Shown: positions 24,368 through 33,717, numbered from the stretch's first letter. The stretch is 64,000 nucleotides of DNA from Ruminococcus sp. (GCA_017620025.1 JAFZRF010000045.1:62001-126000); one strand, 5' to 3'. The notes: generated by a model from the letters alone, not told the origin. Program-made: numbers and translations.

Positions 24368-26689
24368 ATGAAAAGACTGACTGCATCAGCAGCAGCGGCG
24401 GCTCTTCTGCTGACCGCCTGCTCATCCGGTAATACAGTATCGGTGACGGACAGCAGCACGGTACAGGCGGAGGAAAACGGCTCTGAGGCTGCAAAGCCCA
24501 TGAAGGCTGCACAGACGCAGTACAAGGAGAGCAGGATACCGCTCCCGGACGACTTCTCCGGTATGCTCCTGCTGTACAATTGCGGCGGAGTTCGGTTTCT
24601 CTATCAGGACCGTGACGGTGGCATGGCGATACAGCTTTATGATGATGATATGACGCCCACGGAGACCTTAAAGCTTGAAGTGCCGGAGGACAGCCGCTCA
24701 AAGTATACCACAGAGCATACTCCGTGTTCGCTTCCTGACGGCGGGATAGCCATGCTCGATATGTATGCGGTGTATGACGGCGACATAGCCGATTCTGAAC
24801 GCTGGCAGAGAGAGACTGAGCCGGAATTCGTACTGAGGATATACTCATCTGACGGCAGGCTTGTTTCTGAAAGTGAAGTCGGAAACGACTTTTATACCTT
24901 CGGCGATGACTATATACAAAGCCTTAGCGTTTACGGCGATAACTACATCCTCTCGATGCGTGACAGCTATCTGCTGCTCAGCCCGGAAGGAAAGGTGCTT
25001 GAAAGCACGAACACGGACGAGAACTGGTATTTCTGTACCGATACCGAGGGCAGGACGCTTGCCGCCGGACGTGACGGCTGGGGATATATGGACGGCAGCA
25101 CACTGAAGCTGCCGCAGTCACCTGCGCCATACGGAAAATGGCTGAACCCGCTCGGAGTACCCTTTACCGGCTGCGGAGAGTACAAGGCATTCATTACGCT
25201 CAATGAGGGCTTCTACGGCGTAGATTCAGAGGACAGGCTCACGGAGCTTATGGATTTCACGGATTCGGATTTCGTGCCGCAGTTCGTGTATATGGCGGCC
25301 TCCGCCGGAGAGAAGCGCTTCGTGCTGATCACGAATGAGCAGACCTCAAGTTCAGGGCTCTCCTACGTTCTTATGACGCAGCGCCCGGAGGACTATACCG
25401 AAGCTGACAAGAAGACCGTACGCATCGGTTGTATCAACGGAGACCACAACGCCGGTGATACTGTCGTAATGTTCAACAAGCAGTCGGAGAATTACAAGGC
25501 AGAGACGAAGAGATACAAGGAGTACGACGACTTAAAGTATGACATCCTCACAGGCGATGCCCCCGATCTCTTCTGCTACCAGCCCTCTTCGGTGATGTAC
25601 AGATTCGCAAGGGCAGGCGCTTTCACAGACCTCTATGAGCTGCTTGACAGCAGGGAAGGCCTCAGCCGTGACGATATCATGCCGAACGTGATGAAGGCCT
25701 ATGAGTACAAGGGCGGACTGTACGGTCTGCCGGTGGCCTATTCTCTCAACTGCTGGATAGCCAACCGTGAGGTGATACCGAGGGAGTATTCCAACTGGGA
25801 TCTTGACGAGTTTTTCAGCTTTGCGGAGAATATGCCGGAGGGTATGTACTTGGGCTCGAAGAATTCGCCGTTCATGTCGCCGGAGCAGACCTTTGACACT
25901 CTCCTGCCTACTGCGATGAGCAGCTTCGTGGATTTCGACGGCTTCACCTGTGATTTCGGTTCGCCTGAGTTCCTGCATCTCCTTACATTCTGCCGTGATG
26001 CGAAGATACAGGAGGGGTATGACTGGAAAAATATGAGCGACAGCGAAAAGACCGATGCCACCGCTGAATACCGTTACTCTATCCTTAACAAGGAATCACT
26101 GCTCAACTGGTGCTTTCTGAGGGACCCGAATGACTATATAGTGTATCCGGTTAATGATAACCTTTACCTCAACGACAGATTCACCTATGCCATATTCCCG
26201 AACAAGGAGCGCAGCGGAACGATCTCCACGGTCAATAATATGTGCTATTCGATACTGAACGGCTGTGCCGAGCCGGAGGGCGCATGGGAGTATTTCTGCT
26301 TCATCAACAGCGAGGACTACCTTACGAGCTATCTTCAGACAGACCGTGCCTTCTATTCCAACAGACACCTCACGGAAACAAAGATGGAAGAGGCATTCGA
26401 CTGGGCGGATGGGCTTGATTTCACCGGGTACGGTTACTACGATCCTTCGGCTAACGGAGGCTCCGCAGAAGAAGATACAGAGGAGCAGAAGTATGTGCTG
26501 CCCGACGAGACAAAGCGCTATCTCAGGGACTTCTTCTCAACATTCATGAAGCTACAGGATCAGGATGAGGTAATATATGGGATAGCCGAAGAGGAAGCGG
26601 GAAAGTTCTTTGCCGGCGAGACCTCAGCAGAAGACTGCGCCGCAATGATACAGAACCGAGTGTCTCTCTATCTCAGCGAAAACAGCTGA
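24368..26689 (+). CDS. Lipoprotein with extracellular solute-binding-protein-like C-terminal half
   Basis: 773 residues. AAGGAGG precedes the ATG, and MKRLTASAAAAALLLTAC is a lipoprotein signal. Residues 60-340 form a strand-rich domain with repeated YLxxxDxxG segments that may be a beta-propeller. From about residue 355 (KKTVRIGCINGDHNAGDTVV) the pattern matches family 1 sugar-binding proteins: FNKQSENYKAE, LKYDILTGDAPDLF, GLYGLPVAYSLNCWI, and helical segments to the end. Such proteins bind sugars for ABC importers, but no permease or ATPase genes are adjacent, so it may be an orphan binding or sensory protein. Downstream is the Mrp ATPase with its own promoter. Confidence 0.85.
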   Translation: MKRLTASAAAAALLLTACSSGNTVSVTDSSTVQAEENGSEAAKPMKAAQTQYKESRIPLPDDFSGMLLLYNCGGVRFLYQDRDGGMAIQLYDDDMTPTETLKLEVPEDSRSKYTTEHTPCSLPDGGIAMLDMYAVYDGDIADSERWQRETEPEFVLRIYSSDGRLVSESEVGNDFYTFGDDYIQSLSVYGDNYILSMRDSYLLLSPEGKVLESTNTDENWYFCTDTEGRTLAAGRDGWGYMDGSTLKLPQSPAPYGKWLNPLGVPFTGCGEYKAFITLNEGFYGVDSEDRLTELMDFTDSDFVPQFVYMAASAGEKRFVLITNEQTSSSGLSYVLMTQRPEDYTEADKKTVRIGCINGDHNAGDTVVMFNKQSENYKAETKRYKEYDDLKYDILTGDAPDLFCYQPSSVMYRFARAGAFTDLYELLDSREGLSRDDIMPNVMKAYEYKGGLYGLPVAYSLNCWIANREVIPREYSNWDLDEFFSFAENMPEGMYLGSKNSPFMSPEQTFDTLLPTAMSSFVDFDGFTCDFGSPEFLHLLTFCRDAKIQEGYDWKNMSDSEKTDATAEYRYSILNKESLLNWCFLRDPNDYIVYPVNDNLYLNDRFTYAIFPNKERSGTISTVNNMCYSILNGCAEPEGAWEYFCFINSEDYLTSYLQTDRAFYSNRHLTETKMEEAFDWADGLDFTGYGYYDPSANGGSAEEDTEEQKYVLPDETKRYLRDFFSTFMKLQDQDEVIYGIAEEEAGKFFAGETSAEDCAAMIQNRVSLYLSENS

Positions 26690-26710
26690 CCGATACCTCG
26701 GATACAGACC

Positions 26711-26739
26711 TTGACTTGAACGGGATAATGGGTTATAAT
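26711..26739 (+). promoter_or_regulatory. Sigma-A promoter of the Mrp-type ATPase gene
   Basis: TTGACT, 17-base spacer, TATAAT, about 45 bases before the start codon. Confidence 0.85.
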
Positions 26740-26787
26740 AGTAGCAAGGGACTTTATCCCGTACAACACAGAAAAAGGAGTATCGTA

Positions 26788-27624
26788 ATGAGCGAAAACT
26801 GCAAGCCCTCAGACTGTGCAGGCTGTCCGAGCGCAGGCAACTGCGGAAGCAAGCCTCAGAGTCTGATGGAAGAACCCAATAAAATGAGCAATATCGGCAA
26901 GGTCATCGGTATCGTGAGCGGAAAGGGCGGAGTCGGCAAGACTCTGATTTCCTCACTTCTTGCCGTTACCATGCAGAGAAGAGAGAAGAAAGTCGGCATC
27001 ATGGACGCTGATATCACAGGCCCCTCCATACCGAAGGCATTCGGTATACACGAGAAGGCAGATGCCTGTGAATTCGGCATCATTCCTCAGAAGAGCAAGA
27101 TGGGCATCGACATCATGTCTATCAACCTTCTTCTTGAAAACGAATCCGATCCTGTAGTATGGAGAGGACCCGTTATTGCCGGAGTTGTAAAGCAGTTCTG
27201 GACAGATGTTATCTGGAAGGACATTGATTATCTCTTCGTTGATATGCCCCCCGGAACAGGCGATGTACCGCTGACTGTGTTCCAGTCAATACCGGTAGAC
27301 GGCATCATTATCGTAACCTCACCTCAGGAGCTCGTTTCCATGATCGTTGAGAAGGCAGTAAAGATGGCAAAGCTTATGAACATTCCCGTGCTCGGCATCG
27401 TGGAGAATATGAGCTACTATGAGTGTCCCGACTGCGGCAAGCGTCACAAGATCTACGGCGACAGCCACATCGAGGAGATCGCTGCACAGTACAGTATCCC
27501 CGTGCTCGCACAACTCCCGATATGTACGGAGCTTGCAAGAAACTGCGACAAGGGTACTATCGAGCTGTTTGAAGGCGACTGGCTCGAAGGAGCAGCTGAC
27601 CACATCGAAAGCAGTATGAAATAA
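26788..27624 (+). CDS. Mrp/NBP35-type ATP-binding iron-sulfur carrier
   Basis: 278 residues. The ATG at 26788 follows AAAAAGGAG and is chosen over longer readings that run into the promoter. The N-terminus carries a cysteine cluster (C-x4-C-x2-C-x5-C in CKPSDCAGCPSAGNC) like that of NBP35-type proteins. The deviant Walker A motif is GKGGVGKT, followed by DADITGPSIPK and the switch DMPPGTGD. The C-terminal CPDCG pair is the family's CxxC site for a bridging 4Fe-4S cluster. Likely role: iron-sulfur cluster carriage to target apoproteins in the cytoplasm. Confidence 0.93.
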   Translation: MSENCKPSDCAGCPSAGNCGSKPQSLMEEPNKMSNIGKVIGIVSGKGGVGKTLISSLLAVTMQRREKKVGIMDADITGPSIPKAFGIHEKADACEFGIIPQKSKMGIDIMSINLLLENESDPVVWRGPVIAGVVKQFWTDVIWKDIDYLFVDMPPGTGDVPLTVFQSIPVDGIIIVTSPQELVSMIVEKAVKMAKLMNIPVLGIVENMSYYECPDCGKRHKIYGDSHIEEIAAQYSIPVLAQLPICTELARNCDKGTIELFEGDWLEGAADHIESSMK

Positions 27625-27632
27625 TATTAACA

Positions 27633-27670
27633 CAGCATTCTCTCTAACCGGGGGAATGCTGATATTTTTA
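27633..27670 (+). terminator. Terminator after the Mrp gene
   Basis: CAGCATTC pairs with GAATGCTG and is followed by ATATTTTT; it ends just before the ribosome binding site of the next gene. Confidence 0.7.
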
Positions 27671-27682
27671 AGGAGGACAGCA

Positions 27683-28240
27683 ATGGAACACACCGGAACA
27701 GAGTCGTTTGAAACTCCGAGGCTGATATGCCGCCGTTTCACAGCCGGAGACGAGGAGGATATGCTCAGGAACTGGGCAGCCGATCCCGATATACAGAACG
27801 AGTACGGCGAGCCTGTCTATACCGACATCGGACAGGTCAGGCAGCTGCTTGACAGCTATATCCGCGGCTACAACGATCCGGCATTCTACCGCTGGGCGGT
27901 GATCGAGAAGAGCAGCGGCGAGAACATCGGACAGATAGCCTTCTGCAAGGTGTATTCCGACTGCGCCACAGCTGAGATAGAGTACTGCATCGGCAGGCGT
28001 TTCTGGGGAAACAGGTATGCAGGCGAGGCACTGGAAGGTCTTATAGAGCATACCTTCCGCAATACAGATTTCCGCCGCCTTGAGGCATACCACAGAGCGG
28101 AAAACGTGAAATCGGGCAGAGTGCTTGAACGCTCTTCAATGCACATAACCGACAACGTCGAGCGTTTCAGAAGGGAGAATATCTCCCCCGAGGGAGAGGT
28201 GTGCTACTGCATAGAGCGGATAGAGATATCACAGCCATAA
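27683..28240 (+). CDS. GNAT N-acetyltransferase (RimJ/RimL type)
   Basis: 185 residues; AAGGAGG precedes the ATG at 27683. The N-terminus (FETPRLICRRFTAGDEEDM) and the acetyl-CoA loop region (EIEYCIGRRFWGNRYAGEAL) are those of RimJ/RimL-like acetyltransferases, with the late helix in EAYHRAENVKSGRVLERS. The substrate is not predictable from sequence; relatives acetylate protein N-termini, antibiotics or small amines. Single gene between two terminators. Confidence 0.88.
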   Translation: MEHTGTESFETPRLICRRFTAGDEEDMLRNWAADPDIQNEYGEPVYTDIGQVRQLLDSYIRGYNDPAFYRWAVIEKSSGENIGQIAFCKVYSDCATAEIEYCIGRRFWGNRYAGEALEGLIEHTFRNTDFRRLEAYHRAENVKSGRVLERSSMHITDNVERFRRENISPEGEVCYCIERIEISQP

Positions 28241-28255
28241 GTATACAGTTTACCG

Positions 28256-28290
28256 TGTAGGGGCTGCCTTCGGCAGCCCGCAACTTTTTG
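28256..28290 (+). terminator. Terminator after the acetyltransferase gene
   Basis: GGGCTGCC pairs with GGCAGCCC around TTC; CGCAACTTTTTG follows. Confidence 0.8.
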
Positions 28291-28311
28291 TAAAAGCAGG
28301 TTATCAAGGAG

Positions 28312-28484
28312 TTTGGGATTCTAAAGGGGCTGCGCCCCTTTAGCGGAGTCCAGAGGCAGCGCCTCTGGCAGGGTGCGGGACAGAGTCCCGCATTGCCGCA
28401 GGGCGCTTCGCAAGGGGGGAATTCCAAAACAGTCCGGGGGACTGTTTTGGAAGAGGGGACGCCTTGCAAGTGAAGGCGTCCCCT
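28312..28484 (+). repeat. Dispersed hairpin repeat, copy A
   Basis: A non-coding unit of about 173 bases made of successive palindromes: CTAAAGGGGCTGCGCCCC(TTTAG), CCAGAGGCAGCGCCTCTGG, GCGGGACAGAGTCCCGC, CCAAAACAGTCC/GGACTGTTTTGG and GGGGACGCCTT/AAGGCGTCCCC. It lies between convergent genes and is nearly identical to the segments at 30511 and 39059. It starts TTTGGGATTCTAAAGG and ends GGCGTCCCCTTG. Confidence 0.9.
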
Positions 28485-28544
28485 TGAAAATTCGTTCTGT
28501 TAACAGACAAAGCCCGCAAGCATAATGCCTGCGGGCTCTTGTTA

Positions 28545-29693
28545 TTACTTGTTCATATTGTACTTCTCGAGCAGAGCCTCGATCTTAGCATGGGGATCAA
28601 GTATCTTGCTGATCGATACATCGTGATTTATAGCTTCAATGAAGTAGGAGATATACTTGGAAACATCAACCTCGTGGAACCACTCTCTGCTGAGCAGCTC
28701 AGGTGTTCTGTAGGTCAGGTTGGTACCGAGAACGCCGTCGATGATGCCGTCCTTGTATGCCTTGTCGAACTTGTCCAGACCGTTTGTGAAGATGGTGTAG
28801 GTAGCGTATGTGAAGATACGGCCGGCCTTCTTCTCCTTGAGGGAGTATGCAAGATCGAGCATGGACTCACCGGAGGAGATGATATCGTCTGCAACGAAGA
28901 TATCCTTGCCCTCAACGGGGTTTCCGAGGTACTCATGTGCAACGATGGGGTTTCTTCCGTTTACTACTGTGGAGTAGTCACGGCGCTTGTAGAACATACC
29001 CATATCAACGCCGAGAACTGAAGCGTAGTACATATTGCGGTTGAGAGCTCCCTCGTCAGGGCTTACGATCATGAACTTGTCCTTTGAGTAGCTTATATCC
29101 TTTATGTCACGGAGGAGAGTCTTTAGTACCTGATATGTAGGCATTACGTTATCGAAGCCCATGATCGGAACTGCATTCTGTACTCTCGGGTCATGAGCGT
29201 CGAAGGTAACGATGTTGGATACGCCCATAGCCTCGAGCTCCTGGAGTGCGAATGCGCAGTCAAGAGACTCCCTGTAGCTTCTGCGGTGCTGTCTGCCGCC
29301 GTAGAGGAGGGGCATGATAACTGTGATCCTGTGAGCCTTGCCGCTTGCAGCCTGGATGATACGCTTGAGATCCTGATAGTGGTCATCAGGGGACATAGCG
29401 TTCTGGAAGCCGAAGTAATCGTACTTTATGTTGTAGTTGCCGACATCAACGATGATGAAGAGATCCTTTCCTCTGACAGTGGATTTGATAAGACCCTTGG
29501 CATCTCCTGAGGAGAAGCGGGGACACTCGCACTCGATAAGGAAGGTGTCTACGTCCTGACCGGCTCTCTTGGCCCAGTCAACGAGGAAGTTGTTGATCTT
29601 GTTTCCGAGTTCGGTAACGCTGTCCATAGCGATGATACCGAGAGGTGCAGCGTGTGTGTTGCTGCTGAATAAGTTCTCATTTGAAGCAGTCAT
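28545..29693 (-). CDS. prs: Ribose-phosphate pyrophosphokinase
   Basis: 382 residues; makes PRPP from ribose 5-phosphate and ATP for nucleotide, His and Trp synthesis. Two phosphoribosyltransferase-type domains are visible, with FDAHDPRVQNAVP in the first and the PRPP loop VADDIISSGESM in the second. It is longer than the classical 315-residue enzyme and belongs to the long form found in Clostridia-type genomes. The ATG at 29693 is chosen for AAAGGGAAAG upstream. It follows ppa by 29 bases on the same strand, so both are likely cotranscribed. Confidence 0.92.
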   Translation of the reverse strand: MTASNENLFSSNTHAAPLGIIAMDSVTELGNKINNFLVDWAKRAGQDVDTFLIECECPRFSSGDAKGLIKSTVRGKDLFIIVDVGNYNIKYDYFGFQNAMSPDDHYQDLKRIIQAASGKAHRITVIMPLLYGGRQHRRSYRESLDCAFALQELEAMGVSNIVTFDAHDPRVQNAVPIMGFDNVMPTYQVLKTLLRDIKDISYSKDKFMIVSPDEGALNRNMYYASVLGVDMGMFYKRRDYSTVVNGRNPIVAHEYLGNPVEGKDIFVADDIISSGESMLDLAYSLKEKKAGRIFTYATYTIFTNGLDKFDKAYKDGIIDGVLGTNLTYRTPELLSREWFHEVDVSKYISYFIEAINHDVSISKILDPHAKIEALLEKYNMNK

Positions 29694-29722
29694 AAATCTT
29701 TCCCTTTCGTTTTTTGGCAGTC

Positions 29723-30253
29723 TCACTTGCAGAAATTGTTGATATAGTGCTCTATATCACCGGCGATTATCTCTTTGGCCACTTCTGCATGATCGATCTC
29801 GTTGACGGCGGTCGTTTTGTTTTCAAGCTCCTTGTACACCGTGAAGAAGTGAGTCATCTCGTCGAAGATATGCTTCGGGAGCTGCTCGATATCCATGTAC
29901 ATATTATAGTTCGGATCATCGAAGGGTATAGCGATGATCTTGTCATCGTGGTGACCGTTGTCCAGCATACGGATAACACCGATGGGATAACACTCAACGA
30001 GAGTGAGCGGGCTGAGCTGTTCAGAGCACAGCACGAGTACGTCGAGCGGGTCATTGTCATCGGAGTAGGTACGGGGAATGAATCCGTAGTTAGCAGGATA
30101 ATGAGTCGAGGTATACAGGATCCTGTCCATTTTGATGAAGCCTGTCTCCTTGTCGAGCTCATACTTAATCTTGCTTCCCTTGCCGATCTCAATGACTGCA
30201 TAGAAGCTATCCGGGCTTATTCTTTTGGGACTGATATCATGCCAGATGTTCAT
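29723..30253 (-). CDS. ppa: Family I inorganic pyrophosphatase
   Basis: 176 residues; hydrolyses pyrophosphate in the cytoplasm and so drives biosynthetic reactions. The family signature DDNDPLDVLVL is present, as are HYPANYGFIP and the metal-binding EIDHAEVAKEI helix. The ATG at 30253 has GGAGGG nine bases upstream; a TTG one codon earlier is less likely. First gene of the ppa-prs unit. Confidence 0.95.
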   Translation of the reverse strand: MNIWHDISPKRISPDSFYAVIEIGKGSKIKYELDKETGFIKMDRILYTSTHYPANYGFIPRTYSDDNDPLDVLVLCSEQLSPLTLVECYPIGVIRMLDNGHHDDKIIAIPFDDPNYNMYMDIEQLPKHIFDEMTHFFTVYKELENKTTAVNEIDHAEVAKEIIAGDIEHYINNFCK

Positions 30254-30310
30254 CAATAATTCCCTCCGCAGATCATTTTGTATGTCGATATTACAATATC
30301 TGATATATTT

Positions 30311-30338
30311 AGTATACCATTTTTTGAGCGTTTGTCAA
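30311..30338 (-). promoter_or_regulatory. Promoter of ppa-prs
   Basis: Minus strand TTGACA, 16-base spacer ending in TGG (extended -10), TATACT; leader about 50 bases. Confidence 0.75.
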
Positions 30339-30510
30339 TATCATGCTGTATTTTCAGCAATCTGATACATTTTCACTCAAATACCGGCAATTTTTTCGGT
30401 TTTTATTGCACTAACAAAAAATAAGCCCTAAAAGTGCAGAAAAATAAACAATAATCGGACAGGTATCTCACGTCTGTTTCAGCTTGGCAAAAAAAGTGCT
30501 TTTTTAAAAA
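30339..30510. other. AT-rich intergenic stretch upstream of ppa
   Basis: No gene, RNA or clear regulatory motif was seen between the ppa promoter and repeat copy B. Confidence 0.4.
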
Positions 30511-30745
30511 GTCTGGGATTCTAAAGGGGCTGCGCCCCTTTAGCGGAGTCCAGAGGCAGCGCCTCTGGCAGGGCGACTCCCCACAGTGTGGGGAGATGTC
30601 AGCGAAGCTGACAGAGGGGACGGACCGGTTAGGTCGGGACAGCGTCCCGCATTTATCCGCAGGGCGCTTCGCAAGGGGTGAATTCCAAAACAGTCCGGGG
30701 GACTGTTTTGGAAGAGGGGACGCCTTGCAAGTGAAGGCGTCCCCT
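30511..30745 (+). repeat. Dispersed hairpin repeat, copy B, with an extra palindromic segment
   Basis: Same unit as copy A (TCTGGGATTCTAAAGGGG to AAGGCGTCCCC) but about 60 bases longer. The extra part, about 30573-30635, begins GCGACTCCCCACAGTGTGGG and holds two further palindromes (CTCCCCACAGTGTGGGGAG and TGTCAGCGAAGCTGACA), which looks like a second short repeat nested in the first. Confidence 0.88.
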
Positions 30746-30806
30746 GATACAACTAAGAATCATTTCCAAACAGAAACGGGCAGGTATTTCCCACCCGTTT
30801 AAGCTA

Positions 30807-33638
30807 TCACTTCTTCAGCGGCAGATCCTCCTGCTTCACTATGCCGGCATCGAGCTTCTGGATGACTATGGCGTCAGTGCCGGTGATGCCTTCTGCTCCG
30901 TCGATGTCGGCGTTTATCATGCCCTGCGGCTCGAGGGCGTACTTGGTCTGATTTGCCACGTACTGGAGAACTGCAACGGCATCCGCCACATTCACGCTGC
31001 CGTCAACATTAGCATCGCCGTAGAGCACCCTGACGGGCTCGGTCGGCGTGTCTGTTTCCGGTTCTGTGGGAGGTTCAGTCGGTGCATCTGTAGGCTCCTC
31101 TGTCGGCGGTTCGCTGTATACCTCGGGCTGTGCAGGCTCGATGACGAAACGCTGCGGTCTGCTGCCTGTCTGCTCCTCTAAAGTGATATCACCGTTATCG
31201 TCAACGGCTAAAGCGCCGTTGATGCCTGTCCATGCCGGGATGACAGAGTAGGTCCCGTCGCTGTTTGCGGAGAATACAAAGAGGTTGTCCACTTTTCCGG
31301 GAGAGTTCAGTATAAAGCCCCTGCTGTCGGGCGATACTGCCTTTCCTGAGGAGTCACGGACAGAGAAAAACTCATCTTCCTTTACGATGTTCCATGATTT
31401 TGCTTCGCCGGTGGTCAGTCTGCCCTCCGATACAGTTATGTATTTACCTGTCTCAAGGCTTCGTATTGTATAACTGCCCTCATTGACAGTCGGGTATACG
31501 GGAGTGAGGTTCCAAAGCTGGCACTCTCCGCCCCAGTAGTTCCACTGGTTGATATTTCCGCCTGCCTCCTTCGACCATTCGTATACGTCGAGTCCGGCAG
31601 TGCCGTCCGAGCACTTTGATACTATGCCGTAGGAGGAGCCGTTCTTCACGAACTTCCAGAGCTGTCTGCTGTCGCCGGTATACTCCGCAAGCTGGATATT
31701 CACTCCGTCCTCTGCACTCGTCTGAGCAACTGCGATACATCTGCTCTCGTCGCCGAGGGATACTATCCTGCACCAGCCGTCCGGCTCGGAGATTATCCTC
31801 CACTGCTGAGCCCAGAGACCGTTCTTGCTCCACTGCTGTATATTAGTGCCCTCATCGAGCTCGCCGTTTTTGATATCTACCGGCATACCGCTGTTAAGGT
31901 TGGTGATGTAGTATGCAGCTCCGCTTATGATATCCGTTCCGCTGATATATAGGTCGCTGCCGGTGCCGGAGACAGTCTCCGCCTTGTTGATGAGCGGGCT
32001 GTTCCTGTCGGAGAGGTCACGTCCGCTGCCGCGCTCGGAAGGGGAGTAGGCGTCATTCTTCACGCCCCATACCGTCTGATTGTTGCTGCCGATCGCCGTG
32101 AAGGACATAACGGCCTTTCCGCTCTCGTTCTCTGCGGCGATGAAGGTTCCGCTGTAGGCCTGACCGCCGATGAAGAAGGTCGCCTTTGCGTCTGCGGGGG
32201 ATTCCTCCCATGTGCCTGTGACTGCACCCGATATCGTATGGTCGGCATTCAGGGTTATCTTCTGACTGGAGATTATCTTTCCGTCGGTCGAGCTGCCATG
32301 GTTGATGAATTCGTAGTCGCCTGCGATGCTGCTCTCCTCATAGCCGGTCTCAGATACGGCATTTCCGCTGTACTCGAAGGGAGCAACGACCGGCCAGCCT
32401 TCGGCGTTGAAGAACATCTCATGCACTCTCACCTCATGGTACTCGCTTCCGTCATCAAAGCGTGCATGATAGAAGAGATACCATCTTCCGTCATCGTCAC
32501 GCAGCACCGAGTTATGACCGCAGGCCATATAAGCCTTTGCAAGAGAGGAGAACTTGTAGTTGCCCATGACCTTGAGACCCGTGCTGTCCAGGTTCGGGTT
32601 GGTCGGAAGCACGGCATTCCGTCCGGCAGGGTCCTTGAACGGGCCTGTCGGGCTTTCCGAGCGGAATACACGCATATTGTAGCCGCCCCCGGAGGTGAGC
32701 CCGCCGTAGGTCACCCACAGGTAGTAGTATCCGGTATCCGCATTGTACTCGATGAAGGGGCCCTCGCCGGATTTGCCGTAGCCGCCGGATATCTTTGTGC
32801 CGAAGTAGCTGTCCACCATTCGTCCGTCGGATGTGGTTCCTGTCTTAGGGTGTATGCACTTTCCCGTAGCCGGGTCTATTTCCAGGGAGAAGATGCCGCC
32901 CGACCATGAGCCGTAGCACATATACATCTTTCCGTCGGTATCGAAGTATATAGTCGGGTCGATGGCGTTCGGGAATAGCTGATTGTTGAAGTTGTCCTTG
33001 TTGAACCACGAGCTGTTGAAGCTGACCTCGCCGGCAGCAATGAGCTCATCGACATTGGTCGAGGTGTACTTCCTGTTCACTCTCCTGGTATCGCTTGTGG
33101 CGTATGAATCGTTGTTCGTGAAGCCTGAGTAGATAAGTGTGTCTACAAATTTATACGGTCCTTCAATCGTCTTTGAAGCCGCATAAGCTATGACGGAGCG
33201 CATATACGTGGACGAGGTGCAGAAGTACATAAGGTAGGCTCCCTTTGAGCCGTCCTCGTTGATGTAGTCTGCATTCCATACCACATCCGGCGCCCATACC
33301 GCAAAGCCGCCCTTGCAGTCCTCAAGATCCTCGCCCGCCCAGTCGAAGGCTTTCTTGAGGTTCTGCGACAGGTTGCCGAACTCTGCGTTATTCGTCGTTG
33401 CATAGCCGTTTGTGAATCTGACCCAGCTCTGGAGATCGTCCGAGCGGGCAGCATCGATGTGAGAGCCGAACACGTAGTATTTTCCGTTATCCGCCTTGAT
33501 AACGGAGGGATCGTGTACGGATACTCTTGCCTTGTCCGCTGCACTGCCGATGAGGCTGCCGTACCTGCCGAGGGGAGCGCCCGTGCCTAAAACGAGCGCA
33601 GCGGCAAGTGCTGCGGATATGATCCTTTTAAGTGCCAT
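30807..33638 (-). CDS. Cellulosomal GH43 arabinanase-type enzyme with ricin-type lectin domain and dockerin
   Basis: 943 residues; AGGAGG precedes the ATG and a signal peptide covers about 33 residues. Residues 38-400 are GH43 with the three expected acids: SVHDPSV (base, about 43), NAIDPTIYF (about 226) and GEGPF (acid, about 292). This H-D-P, A-I-D-P, E-G-P set is typical of endo- and exo-1,5-alpha-arabinanases. A C-terminal beta domain follows (to about 530). Residues 570-705 form a ricin-type beta-trefoil (CBM13-like, repeated QLW/QQW motifs), then a second trefoil-like domain to about 830, a PT-rich linker, and a type I dockerin (DANVDGSVNVAD, DIDGAEGITGTD). Secreted and scaffoldin-bound; AraR-like sites lie in its leader. 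Confidence 0.92.
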   Translation of the reverse strand: MALKRIISAALAAALVLGTGAPLGRYGSLIGSAADKARVSVHDPSVIKADNGKYYVFGSHIDAARSDDLQSWVRFTNGYATTNNAEFGNLSQNLKKAFDWAGEDLEDCKGGFAVWAPDVVWNADYINEDGSKGAYLMYFCTSSTYMRSVIAYAASKTIEGPYKFVDTLIYSGFTNNDSYATSDTRRVNRKYTSTNVDELIAAGEVSFNSSWFNKDNFNNQLFPNAIDPTIYFDTDGKMYMCYGSWSGGIFSLEIDPATGKCIHPKTGTTSDGRMVDSYFGTKISGGYGKSGEGPFIEYNADTGYYYLWVTYGGLTSGGGYNMRVFRSESPTGPFKDPAGRNAVLPTNPNLDSTGLKVMGNYKFSSLAKAYMACGHNSVLRDDDGRWYLFYHARFDDGSEYHEVRVHEMFFNAEGWPVVAPFEYSGNAVSETGYEESSIAGDYEFINHGSSTDGKIISSQKITLNADHTISGAVTGTWEESPADAKATFFIGGQAYSGTFIAAENESGKAVMSFTAIGSNNQTVWGVKNDAYSPSERGSGRDLSDRNSPLINKAETVSGTGSDLYISGTDIISGAAYYITNLNSGMPVDIKNGELDEGTNIQQWSKNGLWAQQWRIISEPDGWCRIVSLGDESRCIAVAQTSAEDGVNIQLAEYTGDSRQLWKFVKNGSSYGIVSKCSDGTAGLDVYEWSKEAGGNINQWNYWGGECQLWNLTPVYPTVNEGSYTIRSLETGKYITVSEGRLTTGEAKSWNIVKEDEFFSVRDSSGKAVSPDSRGFILNSPGKVDNLFVFSANSDGTYSVIPAWTGINGALAVDDNGDITLEEQTGSRPQRFVIEPAQPEVYSEPPTEEPTDAPTEPPTEPETDTPTEPVRVLYGDANVDGSVNVADAVAVLQYVANQTKYALEPQGMINADIDGAEGITGTDAIVIQKLDAGIVKQEDLPLKK

Positions 33639-33653
33639 GTGATTCCTCCTAAC

Positions 33654-33675
33654 TTGTCCGTAAATGTACGTACAA
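33654..33675. promoter_or_regulatory. Two overlapping AraR-like operator sites
   Basis: ATGTACGTACAA (33664-33675) matches TTGTACGTACAA at 11 of 12 positions; TTGTCCGTAAAT (33654-33665) matches at 9. Both lie downstream of the GH43 promoter and before the ribosome binding site, a position suited to blocking transcription. Confidence 0.6.
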
Positions 33676-33688
33676 TTTCTATAGCATA

Positions 33689-33717
33689 ATTATACCATAG
33701 ACAGGACAGATTTGCAA
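33689..33717 (-). promoter_or_regulatory. Promoter of the GH43 gene
   Basis: Minus strand TTGCAA, 17-base spacer ending in TGG (extended -10), TATAAT. Confidence 0.8.

Noticed and set aside
28312..28484. Possible CRISPR or tRNA cluster in the hairpin-rich intergenic region
   Set aside because: No regular spacing with unique spacers and no cloverleaf; the structure is a chain of different palindromes repeated elsewhere as one unit.
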